The translations under genes were made by a program, and so were the position numbers. The notes beneath the pieces are model-generated. The model did not search any database. It had not been told where the DNA came from and saw nothing but the letters and a program-made list of their open reading frames with translations. DNA of 64,000 bases from Corticibacter populi (GTDB lineage Bacteria > Pseudomonadota > Gammaproteobacteria > Burkholderiales > Burkholderiaceae_C): positions 1 to 64,000 of the forward strand of contig NZ_SGWR01000003.1 of assembly GCF_004217315.1 (NCBI RefSeq), read 5' to 3'. Shown one piece after another: positions 53,548 to 61,297 of the stretch (the stretch's first letter is position 1; every line of letters starts with the position of its first letter).

Positions 53548-54060
53548 CTAACTGCCGAGCCAGAGCGTGAATCCTGCGCCCGCAGCAATGGCCAAGCCGT
53601 AGGGTAGGTCGTTGCCAGACGCATTGCCAAAGAGATAGGGAGCGGGAATGCCCAGTCGCGGCCATCTCCCGGCGACCTGTATCAGCGCCAGCGCCAGCGC
53701 CCGCTCAAGATGTCGCATCACAGGCATGCACAGCGCCAGTAATCCACCTGCCAGCGCTGTGGCTATCAGAAAGATCAAAGCTTGGTCATTCATCCACAGG
53801 CAAAGTACGGCCATCAGCTTGACGTCACCAGCGCCCATCCATCCCATACTGAACAGCAGATAGCCTGCCACCAGCACGATAGAAGCAGGCAGCAGGCCGC
53901 TAAGCGAAGCGCCATCAGCGGTGCCGAATGTCAACAACCAACCTGTCCGTGCCATCCACAGCAGCAGCACCGTGGCAACGATGCGGTTGCTGATGCGGCG
54001 GTAGAGCAGGTCTGTTACCGATGTCCATACGATGGCAGCAATAACGATGATGCAGGTCAC
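53548..54060 (-). CDS. tadV: TadV/CpaA prepilin peptidase
   Basis: A24A aspartic prepilin peptidase without methyltransferase domain. The two catalytic Asp are seen: Asp17 in WTSVTDLLYRRISN and Asp79 in MGAGDVK. It cleaves the Flp pilin and the TadE/F pseudopilins. The only start in reach is a GTG at 54060. The preceding in-frame codons (SALLPLA) are also hydrophobic, so the real protein may begin slightly upstream with a non-standard codon. Starts 38 bases after the flp stop. Confidence 0.88.
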   Translation of the reverse strand: MTCIIVIAAIVWTSVTDLLYRRISNRIVATVLLLWMARTGWLLTFGTADGASLSGLLPASIVLVAGYLLFSMGWMGAGDVKLMAVLCLWMNDQALIFLIATALAGGLLALCMPVMRHLERALALALIQVAGRWPRLGIPAPYLFGNASGNDLPYGLAIAAGAGFTLWLGS

Positions 54061-54098
54061 GGCAAGCGGTAGCAGGGCGCTGATGGGGCGTCTGGGCC

Positions 54099-54305
54099 TT
54101 AATTGGCCGAGTCCTTGATATCGGTGCCGGAGGCGGTGATGTCCGAGGCAATGCTGCTGAATTTCTCTCGCAGTGCGGTAATAAAGGCACCATCAGAGCC
54201 GAAGATCACGCCAATCGCGGCCGCCATGGCTGCAGCCAGAATGCCGTACTCAATGGCGGTAACGCCGCTTTCGTCACGCAGGAATTGTCGGATCCGGGAA
54301 GTCAC
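54099..54305 (-). CDS. flp: Flp-family type IVb pilin
   Basis: 68-residue pilin from a GTG start at 54305, preceded by GGAG with 8 bases spacing. The prepilin motif is RDESG|VTAIEYGILAA, with cleavage after Gly14 and Glu5/Tyr6 of the mature pilin, then a hydrophobic helix. The open frame extends upstream to 54395, but that would give a long hydrophobic extension atypical for Flp. It is the first gene of the tad cluster and likely the most expressed. Confidence 0.9.
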   Translation of the reverse strand: MTSRIRQFLRDESGVTAIEYGILAAAMAAAIGVIFGSDGAFITALREKFSSIASDITASGTDIKDSAN

Positions 54306-54439
54306 AGGAGTTGCTCCAAAAAAAACAAGGACAGAAACAGAAAGAAGCGGGACAAGTCTCAAGACTGAGCTGTCCATTCGATGGCTATATTGCAAATCAT
54401 TTCCGATTGAAGGGCAATGACGGGATCATTAAGAATGCT

Positions 54440-56041
54440 TCATGATTGCGGCGTCTTCGGCACTGGACTAGGAACTGGCGCCGCTGGTGTCGGGATGAAC
54501 AGGCAGACCTGCAGCCCACGTAAGCCTGTAGTCATTGCAGCTTGAGAGTGGCTGCGGTAGTCGCTGTTATCGCGCAGCACCAGATGGCCGCCGTGCAGTT
54601 CGGCGACGGCCTGAACCAACGCCAGGCCGAGGCCATGCCCGCGCACGGTCCGGTCATGGTTGAGCCGTTGAAACCGTTGTATTGCTTGATCGTGCAGATC
54701 CGCATCAATGCCCGGCCCTTCGTCTGCGGCGCCGACTTCCAGACCGCTGGGTACGGCGCGCGCTATCAGTGTTACGGTGCTGTGCATGGGAGAGTATTTG
54801 ATGGCGTTGTCGACCAGATTGCCCAGTGCCTGAAACAGCAGCGGGCGATCACCGATGATCACTTCGTCTGATGCCGGGTGCACGGTAGCCAATGCCAGCG
54901 TGATCGCCCGCCGCTCGGCGAGGACGTCGTAATAGTCCTTGATGTCGGTAAACAGATCAAGCAAGCGGATGGTGGAGAACTCCTGTTGACAGCGGCCGGT
55001 TTCAATCTCGCTGATGCGCAGTACGGTGCGGAACAGGTATTGAATGTGCTGCGTCTCCTCCTCTGCTAGCTCGAGCTCCAGGCCAATGGCAGGGTCGTCA
55101 CTGGCCGCCTCGGCGATATTGCTCAGGCGTTGCTGCAGGCGGGTCAGGGGGGAGCGCAGCTCATGGGCAATATGGTTGGTGGCGTTGCGCACCTCTTCCA
55201 TCAGACGCTCGATGCGTGTCAGTGCGCGATTGACGTCCTGCCCCAGCAAGTCGAACTCGTCATGAGTGTTGAACATGGGTACGCGCGCCTGCAAGTCGCC
55301 GTGTGCGAACAGCCGCATGGTGTGCCGTATGCGGTTGATGCGGCGCACGGCACTGCGGCTGAAGTACAGGCCCGCCCAAAGGCTTGCCAGCAGAATGGTC
55401 AAGATGCTGAGACCAGCTGCCAGCGGAATCGGATACAGACGGTCAATCATCGGCAGAATGTCATAAGCGATGATGTATCGACCACCGTCAGGCAAGGGGT
55501 AGGACAGCCCCAGCCATTGGTGATCGCGGTGTTTGCCTGATGTCACCAGCGCCTGCAACCAGCCCGTGCAGGAAGGGCTGTTATCCGCACAGAGTTGGGG
55601 TGACAGCAGTTCTGCGGCGCCAAACAGCAGCCGGCCATCGGTAGCCTGGACGGCCACCGCCCGCTCGCGCCGCATCGTCAGGCCTTCGCGCCCGCGGAAG
55701 GTGTCAGCAAGTTGTTCGGCGCTATCGTGCTGTTGCAGCATCTTGTGCGCCTGAATCTCGGCGTTTAGCATGTCTTTGACGTGCGTGTTCAGCACCTGTT
55801 CCAGCAGAAGCTGGGCCGATATGACGGATGCGAGCGTGACCAGCAGAAACACATATGAAAAACAGGCCGCTTGGTGGAAATAATTGGTGCGAGGGAGACC
55901 GGGGCGTGGCCGCACGGATTGTGTGGGCGGTGCTGGAAGGCTGCGCCAAAACGGCGCCCAGGCCTTGTTGCAGTCATGCCAGACCAACTGCAGGCGATCA
56001 GCCCATGACGGCCGGGCAGCGCAAATGTCAGCCAAGAACAT
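54440..56041 (-). CDS. Sensor histidine kinase
   Basis: 533 residues. Two membrane helices (about 60-80 and 205-225) enclose a periplasmic sensor domain of about 125 residues with Cys pair (SPQLCADNSPSCTG). Then come a HAMP region (RRINRIRHTMRLFAHGDLQARVP), dimerisation helix with phospho-acceptor His293 (HIAHELRSPLTRLQQR), and ATPase domain with N box (LGNLVDNAIKYSP), G1 (DEGPGID) and G2 (RGHGLGLALV). It overlaps the upstream response-regulator gene by 14 bases and lies upstream of flp in the same direction, so control of the pilus or adhesin genes is likely. Confidence 0.9.
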   Translation of the reverse strand: MFLADICAARPSWADRLQLVWHDCNKAWAPFWRSLPAPPTQSVRPRPGLPRTNYFHQAACFSYVFLLVTLASVISAQLLLEQVLNTHVKDMLNAEIQAHKMLQQHDSAEQLADTFRGREGLTMRRERAVAVQATDGRLLFGAAELLSPQLCADNSPSCTGWLQALVTSGKHRDHQWLGLSYPLPDGGRYIIAYDILPMIDRLYPIPLAAGLSILTILLASLWAGLYFSRSAVRRINRIRHTMRLFAHGDLQARVPMFNTHDEFDLLGQDVNRALTRIERLMEEVRNATNHIAHELRSPLTRLQQRLSNIAEAASDDPAIGLELELAEEETQHIQYLFRTVLRISEIETGRCQQEFSTIRLLDLFTDIKDYYDVLAERRAITLALATVHPASDEVIIGDRPLLFQALGNLVDNAIKYSPMHSTVTLIARAVPSGLEVGAADEGPGIDADLHDQAIQRFQRLNHDRTVRGHGLGLALVQAVAELHGGHLVLRDNSDYRSHSQAAMTTGLRGLQVCLFIPTPAAPVPSPVPKTPQS

Positions 56042-56693
56042 AGCCTGTTGCCCGGATGGTTTTTAGCAAAGGCGTATCAAAACCTTTGTCGATCTTGGCG
56101 CGAAGCTTGGAGACGTGCACGTCGATCAAATTAGTCTGGGGGTCGAATTGAAGACCCCAGACTTTTTCTAGCAGCATGCCACGCGGCACGATTTGTCCGG
56201 CATGTTCCGCCAAGGTGTGCAGCAGTTGAAATTCTTTTTCTGTGAGATCGATGATCTGACCTGAGCGTGAGACTTCACGCAGGATCAGATCGATTTGCAG
56301 ATCCTGCACGTACAGACGGGATTCACGCTTAAGCAAGCGATCCGTGCGCTGCACCAGCAGTTCCATGCGCACCAGCAACTCGGAGAAGTCGAATGGTTTT
56401 CCTAGGTAGTCTTGAGCGCCCGCACGCAGGCCGACCACGCGTTCGCTGGCTTGGTCGATGGTCGAGAGGATGATCACCGGTGGGTGGCGCTTGCCACGCA
56501 AACGCTCAAGCACCTCGATGCCGTCAATGCCTGGCAGCATGCGATCAAGCACGACGATGTCGAATACCTGCGACGCCAGCAACTTCAAGGCATGTTCGCC
56601 ACTTGTCGCCAGCATCAGATAGTGACCCTTAGCCTGAAACTTGGCGCCTAGCCAGTAGGCCACTTTGTTGTCGTCTTCAACCAACAGAATCCG
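56028..56693 (-). CDS. OmpR/PhoB-family response regulator
   Basis: 221 residues from the ATG at 56693. The receiver domain has acidic pocket EDD (residues 7-9), phospho-acceptor Asp51 (VVLDRMLPG) and Lys near FLGKPFDF-like YLGKPFDFSEL. It is followed by a winged-helix domain (LTEKEFQLLHTLAEHAGQIVPRGMLLEKVWG; IDVHVSKLRAKID). Cognate partner of the overlapping histidine kinase. A Fur-like box lies 116 bases upstream. Confidence 0.92.
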   Translation of the reverse strand, partial: RILLVEDDNKVAYWLGAKFQAKGHYLMLATSGEHALKLLASQVFDIVVLDRMLPGIDGIEVLERLRGKRHPPVIILSTIDQASERVVGLRAGAQDYLGKPFDFSELLVRMELLVQRTDRLLKRESRLYVQDLQIDLILREVSRSGQIIDLTEKEFQLLHTLAEHAGQIVPRGMLLEKVWGLQFDPQTNLIDVHVSKLRAKIDKGFDTPLLKTIRATGYVLG

Positions 56694-56808
56694 CATGTTG
56701 GCCTCTTGTGTATCTTCCCCGGCGTCGTGCTGCATTCATGGCCCCCACAACAAGCCCCGGTCAAAATGCGCCTGTTCCACTGTTTTACGAGCGTGCGCCT
56801 CTTATTAG

Positions 56809-56827
56809 TATAATGTGAATCATTATC
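56809..56827. promoter_or_regulatory. Fur box overlapping a -10 element
   Basis: TATAATGTGAATCATTATC matches the Fur consensus GATAATGATAATCATTATC at 16 of 19 positions. Its first six bases are a perfect TATAAT that could be the -10 of the rightward transglycosylase gene, with a weak TTTACG -35 19 bases before it. It sits in the divergent region between the response regulator and the transglycosylase. Confidence 0.65.
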
Positions 56828-56854
56828 ATGTAATTATAGGCGAGGCAGGCGTTC

Positions 56855-57685
56855 ATGTTCTGGATATCCCATACGGTCGATGGGCGTATCGGCAGCTACT
56901 GGCTAGTACTGATGATATGGCTGACGTTGGCGGTACCCGCGCATGGTGCGGATGTCTATGTGTCCTTTGATGCAGATGGGCAGGCCCAGTTTGCGGAAAA
57001 GCCGCTTGACGAGAACTACCGATTGCTGTTCAAGGATATGGCGCAAGTTAACGTGACGACGGGACCAGCTAGCCGTCGGGCCCCGCCAGAGGTACGGCGT
57101 GTTCTTGAGCAGGCAGCCGAGCGACATGGGCTGGACTATATGCTGCTGCATGCCGTGACCGAGGCTGAGTCCGGCTTTAACGTGCGAGCGATCTCGCCCA
57201 AGGGAGCCATCGGGCTGATGCAGTTGATGCCGGACACTGCACGCCGCTACGGTGTACCGGGCACGGATGCGGCAGACCTGCGTCGAAACCTGCATGGGAT
57301 TCAGGTCAATGTGGATGCGGGTAGCCGCTACCTCAAAGATCTGCTGCGGCTGTTTGATGGTGAGGTCGAACTGGCTTTGGCCGCCTACAACGCAGGAGAA
57401 GGGGCGGTGCGGCGTTCAGGCAACCGCATTCCCAATTACCGCGAGACGCACGACTATGTGCGCAAGGTGATGCAGACCTATCGCCAGTTGCAGGCGAATG
57501 CCAGTTCCGATGCAGGACAATTGCTCGATGCGCCTCTGGTTTCGCCACCATTTTGGTCTTTGGTGGAGTCGAGCGGCGCACAGGCGCCACGTGGCGCAGG
57601 TGCCCGTGTGCAGGTTTTCAGGGGTGATGCTGCAGTCGAAGTGCAGCGGTTTGAGCGTGGATTCACGATCTTGGCCGGGCCATGA
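56855..57685 (+). CDS. Lytic transglycosylase (SLT/GEWL type)
   Basis: 276 residues with a signal/anchor segment (YWLVLMIWLTLAVPAHG), a short DUF4124-like region (VYVSFDADGQAQFAEKPLDENYR) and a transglycosylase domain. The catalytic Glu is in VTEAESGFNVRAISPKGAIGLMQLMP; the second motif is LALAAYNAGEGAVRR, followed by YVRKVMQTYR. It would cut peptidoglycan to make room for envelope-spanning machines such as pili. RBS GAGGCAGG lies upstream. Divergent from the two-component system, with a Fur-like box between. Confidence 0.87.
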   Translation: MFWISHTVDGRIGSYWLVLMIWLTLAVPAHGADVYVSFDADGQAQFAEKPLDENYRLLFKDMAQVNVTTGPASRRAPPEVRRVLEQAAERHGLDYMLLHAVTEAESGFNVRAISPKGAIGLMQLMPDTARRYGVPGTDAADLRRNLHGIQVNVDAGSRYLKDLLRLFDGEVELALAAYNAGEGAVRRSGNRIPNYRETHDYVRKVMQTYRQLQANASSDAGQLLDAPLVSPPFWSLVESSGAQAPRGAGARVQVFRGDAAVEVQRFERGFTILAGP

Positions 57686-57811
57686 TCGATGAAGGGCATG
57701 GTGGCCGGGGGCGGGCCTGGAAGGCCGATCTGTTCGTTGCGCATGACGGCTTCCACAGTCGCTCAATACAGCCAGGTAACCGACAAAGAGCAGCATAAAC
57801 CGCGCCGGGTT

Positions 57812-58190
57812 TGAACTGCCCCCCCCAGAAGTTGGACGGTCACGATACCTCCGCTAAGGCAGTGCTTCTCAATCGGCACTATACCGAACTGAGCTCCTGC
57901 AGCCTGAGCTTGATACGCTTGTGGTGGTGGTGGATGTAATCATGCACGCTCGCTTCGAGCACATCAATGCTGTCGGGCCTTTCGAGATGGAAGTATTCGA
58001 CCTCCAGGGTGCCGAAGAAGCTTTCAATCGCCGCGTTGTCGAAGTAGTTGCCTTTGTGGCTCATGCCTTGCTTGACTCCGCGTCGCGCGGGCATCGCACG
58101 GTAGGGCTGAATCTTGCAGTGCCAGCCTTGGTCGGAGTGCACGTCAGGTCGGCGGCGCAACTGGTCTGCGAGAGCGCGGCTTCGTGGCGA
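57812..58190 (-). mobile_element. IS3-family right-end fragment (OrfB C-terminus)
   Basis: Minus-strand OrfB tail: DVHSDQGWHCKIQPYRA, GVKQGMSHKGNYFDNAAIESFFGTLEVEYFH (second Asp and final Glu of the DDE triad) and HHKRIKLRLQELSSV, ending at 57879. The terminal repeat (TGAACTG, C-run, AGAAGTTGGAC) lies at 57812-57837 in the expected place beyond the stop. It matches the left repeat of the element at 22008. The OrfA and first half of OrfB are absent. Confidence 0.82.
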
Positions 58191-58237
58191 AACACCGAGG
58201 GGCGTGCCCGGCCAGTCTGATGTGCGAGGCGCCTGGT

Positions 58238-59029
58238 GTCTCGCGAGGTGGCTTCTAAGCGAGGCTCATACTGCCCAGGAGTCGGCGCAGTCTCAGCGAT
58301 GAGATGCTAAGCGCGCAGGTCCACCAGATCGTCGTGCTTCGTGACCGCGCGTCCGGTGCGTGTCGTGTATGGCACGATGTGCTGGAGCAAGGCCAGACGT
58401 GCGGGCTGCACCGCATCGAGCGGCTGATGCGGGAGCAGGCACTGCGTGTCAGACCATGGCGACGCGGGTTACCTACCCCAGGACCGGGGCCAGCGCAGTG
58501 CGATTGCTGACAACGTGCTAGAGCGGCAATTCCAGGCCGATGAACCGAACCAGAAGTGGGTGGCGAACTTCACCTACATCTGGACGGCTGAAGGCTGGTT
58601 GTACGTGGCGATGGTGCGGGACCTCTACGCTAGGCGCATCGTGGGCTGGTCGATGCAGGAGAGCATGACCTCGCAATTGGTGGCCGATGCGCTGATGATG
58701 GCTGTTTGGCGAAGAGGCAAGCCGGTGGCGTTGCTACATCACTCGAACCAAGGCCGCCAGTACACCATCGAGCACTTCCAGACGCGGCTCAAAGAGCAAG
58801 GCATCACCTGCAGCATGAGCAGGGCCGGCGAGGTCTTGGACAACTCGGCGATGGAGGGTTTCTTCAGCTCACTGAAGACTGAGCGGACGGCCCGAAAGGT
58901 AACCGTACCCGGGAGCAGGCCCGGGCCGACGTGTTCGACTACATTGAGCGGTTCTACAACCCGACACGCCGGCATTCGACGCTCGGGTATGTCAGTCCCC
59001 TACAGTTTGAGGAGGCTCAAAAAGCTTAG
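58238..59029 (+). pseudogene. IS3-family OrfB transposase, inactivated
   Basis: Nearly full-length OrfB-like frame broken by a TAA at 58256-58258, a frameshift near 58470 and another near 58900 (true tail reads ADVFDYIERFYNPTRRHSTLGYVSPLQFEEAQKA, stop 59027-59029). Two catalytic Asp positions read Asn: WVANFTYIWTAEGW (usually WxADITYI) and LHHSNQGRQYT (usually HHSDRGSQYT). The final Glu is kept in SAMEGFFSSLKTERT. No OrfA and no clear ends. Distinct from the 22008/57812 element type. Confidence 0.84.
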
Positions 59030-59050
59030 TCGGTGTTAATGCAACCGGCA

Positions 59051-59155
59051 GCAGCTCACCGGGGCATCGCCAAGAACGACAACAAACTGCAGGTGATGTT
59101 TGCGCTCGCCAATCTGTGGATGGTGCGGCGAACCTTGTCACCAGTACAGGCGTGA
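59051..59155 (+). mobile_element. IS5-family transposase C-terminal scrap
   Basis: A frame ending at TGA 59153-59155 reads RGIAKNDNKLQVMFALANLWMVRRTL, the usual tail of IS5-group transposases. Only about 35 codons remain. Confidence 0.7.
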
Positions 59156-59262
59156 GTGCGTCTGGAGCAGGCACAAAGCTCGATTGCTGGATGACTGGTG
59201 CTCAAAGTCTGCTCAAACGCCCCACTTTCCTTTGGGTGACGGATTTTACAGAGCTACCCTAG

Positions 59263-59352
59263 GCCCACGATCTGGAAGGCACTAACGCATTGCTGGTGGA
59301 CACACTGGCCGAAACGGTCATTGCCGACCGTGCTTACGGCGCGAGTAAGTAG
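59263..59352 (+). mobile_element. Second IS5-type transposase scrap
   Basis: A frame bounded by TAG at 59260 and TAG at 59350 reads AHDLEGTNALLVDTLAETVIADRAYGASK, resembling the middle of IS5/IS427-like transposases (HDxxxAxxL...VIADKAYD). Nothing else recognisable lies between 59156 and 59428. Confidence 0.6.
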
Positions 59353-59428
59353 CGTCTCGGCCCCTGAGGCAGGAGGCAAACAAGTCCTGATCCCATACTT
59401 GCAACACGCTCGGCCTCAAGCCTGAGCA

Positions 59429-59689
59429 CTACGCATCGCGCCGTCCATCCTCCAGCGGCTGCAGCAGTTCCACCATATCCACCCCCAGCGCACTGGCCAG
59501 CCGCTCCAGTCCATCCACCGAAATATTGGTCACGCAGCGCTCCAACTGAGACACGTACGTGCGGTGGAAATCGGCATGCTCTCCCAGCTTCTCCTGACTG
59601 AGGCCGCGCTCCCTGCGCAGGCGTTTCATGTTGGCTGAAATGCGCTGGCGTGCTGAACCAGTTGAAGCGGAAGTCGAGGGGGATGGCAT
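59429..59689 (-). CDS. XRE-family HTH regulator
   Basis: 86 residues, essentially one HTH_XRE domain: ISANMKRLRRERGLSQEKLGEHADFHRTYVSQLERCVTNISVDGLERLASALGVDMVELLQP. A small protein of this size often acts as a phage-type or restriction-modification controller repressor. Divergent from the unknown gene at 59780, with 90 bases between them, so it may control both directions. Start could be 59689 or an ATG four bases upstream in another frame; the first gives the canonical domain. Confidence 0.82.
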   Translation of the reverse strand: MPSPSTSASTGSARQRISANMKRLRRERGLSQEKLGEHADFHRTYVSQLERCVTNISVDGLERLASALGVDMVELLQPLEDGRRDA

Positions 59690-59779
59690 TCATCTGAGGA
59701 TCCCCGATCTCGCCTTTACAATCTACAGTATGTTACTCTACTGCTTTTAAATCTCTTTTTGAGTTCGAGGGAGTGTGGA

Positions 59780-60178
59780 ATGTTCTGGTGGGGACTATTG
59801 GCGGTAGCCGTCGCTTCGGTGGCGTCGATATGGCTCAAGCATCGGCACAGATATGCGGCCGCCGATCTACTGGATTGCGCAAAACTCTGGTTCGGCGCTC
59901 GCGGAATAGATCCCGCCACTGTTGCGTTCAACGTTTACGAAGATGCACGCTTGGCGCGCAATTCTGAGGCTGTTGTGGTTGTAGGGATGGGCAGACGCTA
60001 TGACACGGAGGAAACGATCGGATTTGTCGCTGAAGTCATTCCCGGACGTGGTGTCATTGAAGGCGCACTGCTGCACCCAGCCACTCTGGCGATGCAGGAC
60101 AAGGCGATGGCAGAGCGGGCCCGCTTGCATCATTTGAAATTGATGGATGGTTTGCTGGCGCTACAGCAGCGTGATTGA
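59780..60178 (+). CDS. Unknown small membrane-anchored protein
   Basis: 132 residues from the ATG preceded by GAGGGAG. An N-terminal hydrophobic segment (FWWGLLAVAVASVASIWL) with a short outside tail suggests a signal anchor. The rest is mixed alpha/beta with no motif I recognise. Possibly cargo of the mobile element. A GTG six bases upstream is an alternative start. Confidence 0.6.
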   Translation: MFWWGLLAVAVASVASIWLKHRHRYAAADLLDCAKLWFGARGIDPATVAFNVYEDARLARNSEAVVVVGMGRRYDTEETIGFVAEVIPGRGVIEGALLHPATLAMQDKAMAERARLHHLKLMDGLLALQQRD

Positions 60179-60245
60179 CATTCAGGCACCGTCCACTTTG
60201 AGCAATTCAGCAGTGGTAACACCTTCCAAATGAAGAGGAGAACTT

Positions 60246-60671
60246 ATGACGATGTCCACCAAGATCACTATGATTGGCCTGCTGGCAACGCTGATATCAG
60301 GCTGCGCCACACAGTGGAACAATCCAAACTTGGTCAATGACCCGGCTGTGCTACAGCAGCAATTGGCCATTGCGACTGGCCAGTGCAAACAGGTGGCCCT
60401 CGGAAACGCTCCCATGCCAGACATCCAGGTGCCCACATCTCAGCCTTCCGGATATGCCATCTCCGGAACCACAAACACCTACAACTCCAGCACCAGCAAC
60501 TACAGCAACGGCACCTATGCCACGACGGTAACGCCTGTTGCCAACCCGGCCCAATCCTTCATGGGAGGCTATGCCCAAGGCGTGGCACTGGGCGTCATGT
60601 TGCGCGCCAAACGCAATCAGGATGCAGTGTTTGATGGATGTATGGCCAAACTGGGATGGATGCCAGAATGA
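60246..60671 (+). CDS. Hypothetical lipoprotein
   Basis: 141 residues with a lipoprotein signal (MIGLLATLISGC, lipidated Cys20). The mature part begins ATQWNNPNLVNDPAVLQQQLAIATGQCKQ, then a Ser/Thr/Asn-rich repeat (GTTNTYNSSTSNYSNGTYATT) and a glycine-containing segment YAQGVALGVMLRAKR. GAGGAG precedes the ATG. Two further cysteines (GQCKQ, DGCMAKLGW) could form a disulfide. The family is unknown to me, though it resembles small outer-membrane lipoproteins carried on phages and islands. Confidence 0.68.
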   Translation: MTMSTKITMIGLLATLISGCATQWNNPNLVNDPAVLQQQLAIATGQCKQVALGNAPMPDIQVPTSQPSGYAISGTTNTYNSSTSNYSNGTYATTVTPVANPAQSFMGGYAQGVALGVMLRAKRNQDAVFDGCMAKLGWMPE

Positions 60672-60678
60672 TCCGTGC

Positions 60679-60702
60679 CAGGCACATACGAGCCTGTTTT
60701 TT
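60679..60702 (+). terminator. Short hairpin followed by T-run
   Basis: CAGGC (60679-60683) pairs with GCCTG (60692-60696), then six T. It sits 8 bases past the lipoprotein stop. The stem is only 5 bp, so termination may be partial. Confidence 0.5.
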
Positions 60703-60715
60703 GAAGGAGTGAGCG

Positions 60716-61015
60716 ATGAACCTGCAGCACTGGATCAGCCAGGCACGGGATCACTGGAAGGAATTCCAGCCGACCCGATACAAACAACTGCAGGAGTCGG
60801 GTCGGCTGGGCCAAGCGCTGAAGGACGCGGCCGAGCAGACGCACCGCGAAATGACGCAACTGGAGGAAGCGGGCTTCGCCAACCACGAGGCGTGGGAGAT
60901 GGTGCGCGAGCTTTACCTGTTCCCGCCTGAAGAGCGCAAACAGCCAGATGCCATGATGCCCACCACAGCATCGCAACTATCTGCCATGCTCAGGAGTCTG
61001 CGAGAAGCTGAATAG
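60716..61015 (+). CDS. Small protein, unknown (mobile-element associated)
   Basis: 99 residues, soluble, mostly helical and charged (LQESGRLGQALKDAAEQTHREMTQLEEAGFANHEAWEMVREL). Good RBS (GGAG) before the ATG. Similar small proteins with repeated ALxxAAE and EEAGFxxHEAWEM patterns accompany relaxase or integrase genes; exact role unknown. From 61016 to 61297 I see no gene. Confidence 0.6.
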   Translation: MNLQHWISQARDHWKEFQPTRYKQLQESGRLGQALKDAAEQTHREMTQLEEAGFANHEAWEMVRELYLFPPEERKQPDAMMPTTASQLSAMLRSLREAE

Positions 61016-61297
61016 GCACTGCAGAACCTTGGCTTCTTGCCAGACAACCGCCGACCACCACCCCATCACCTGCCACGCACAGCCGACATGCAAAGACAGG
61101 CTGTCATGCCGGAGATTTGCTGCATATAGCGGCGTCACCCTCGCTCTTGCCGAGGAGTAATCCCAAAGGCGATTTCCCACCACGATGAATGTGCAAGCCA
61201 TCGCTTGCACCTTGCATCCCAACGCCCTGGGCGATGGTGGGAAAGCTTGACTCTAGCAGACAGACTGCCGCCCTGCACGTCAGCCCCCATCAGCGCA

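Noticed and set aside
54306-54440. Sigma-54 promoter upstream of flp
   Set aside because: A GG...GC pair is present but the spacing is 9 rather than 10 bases and flanking bases do not fit.
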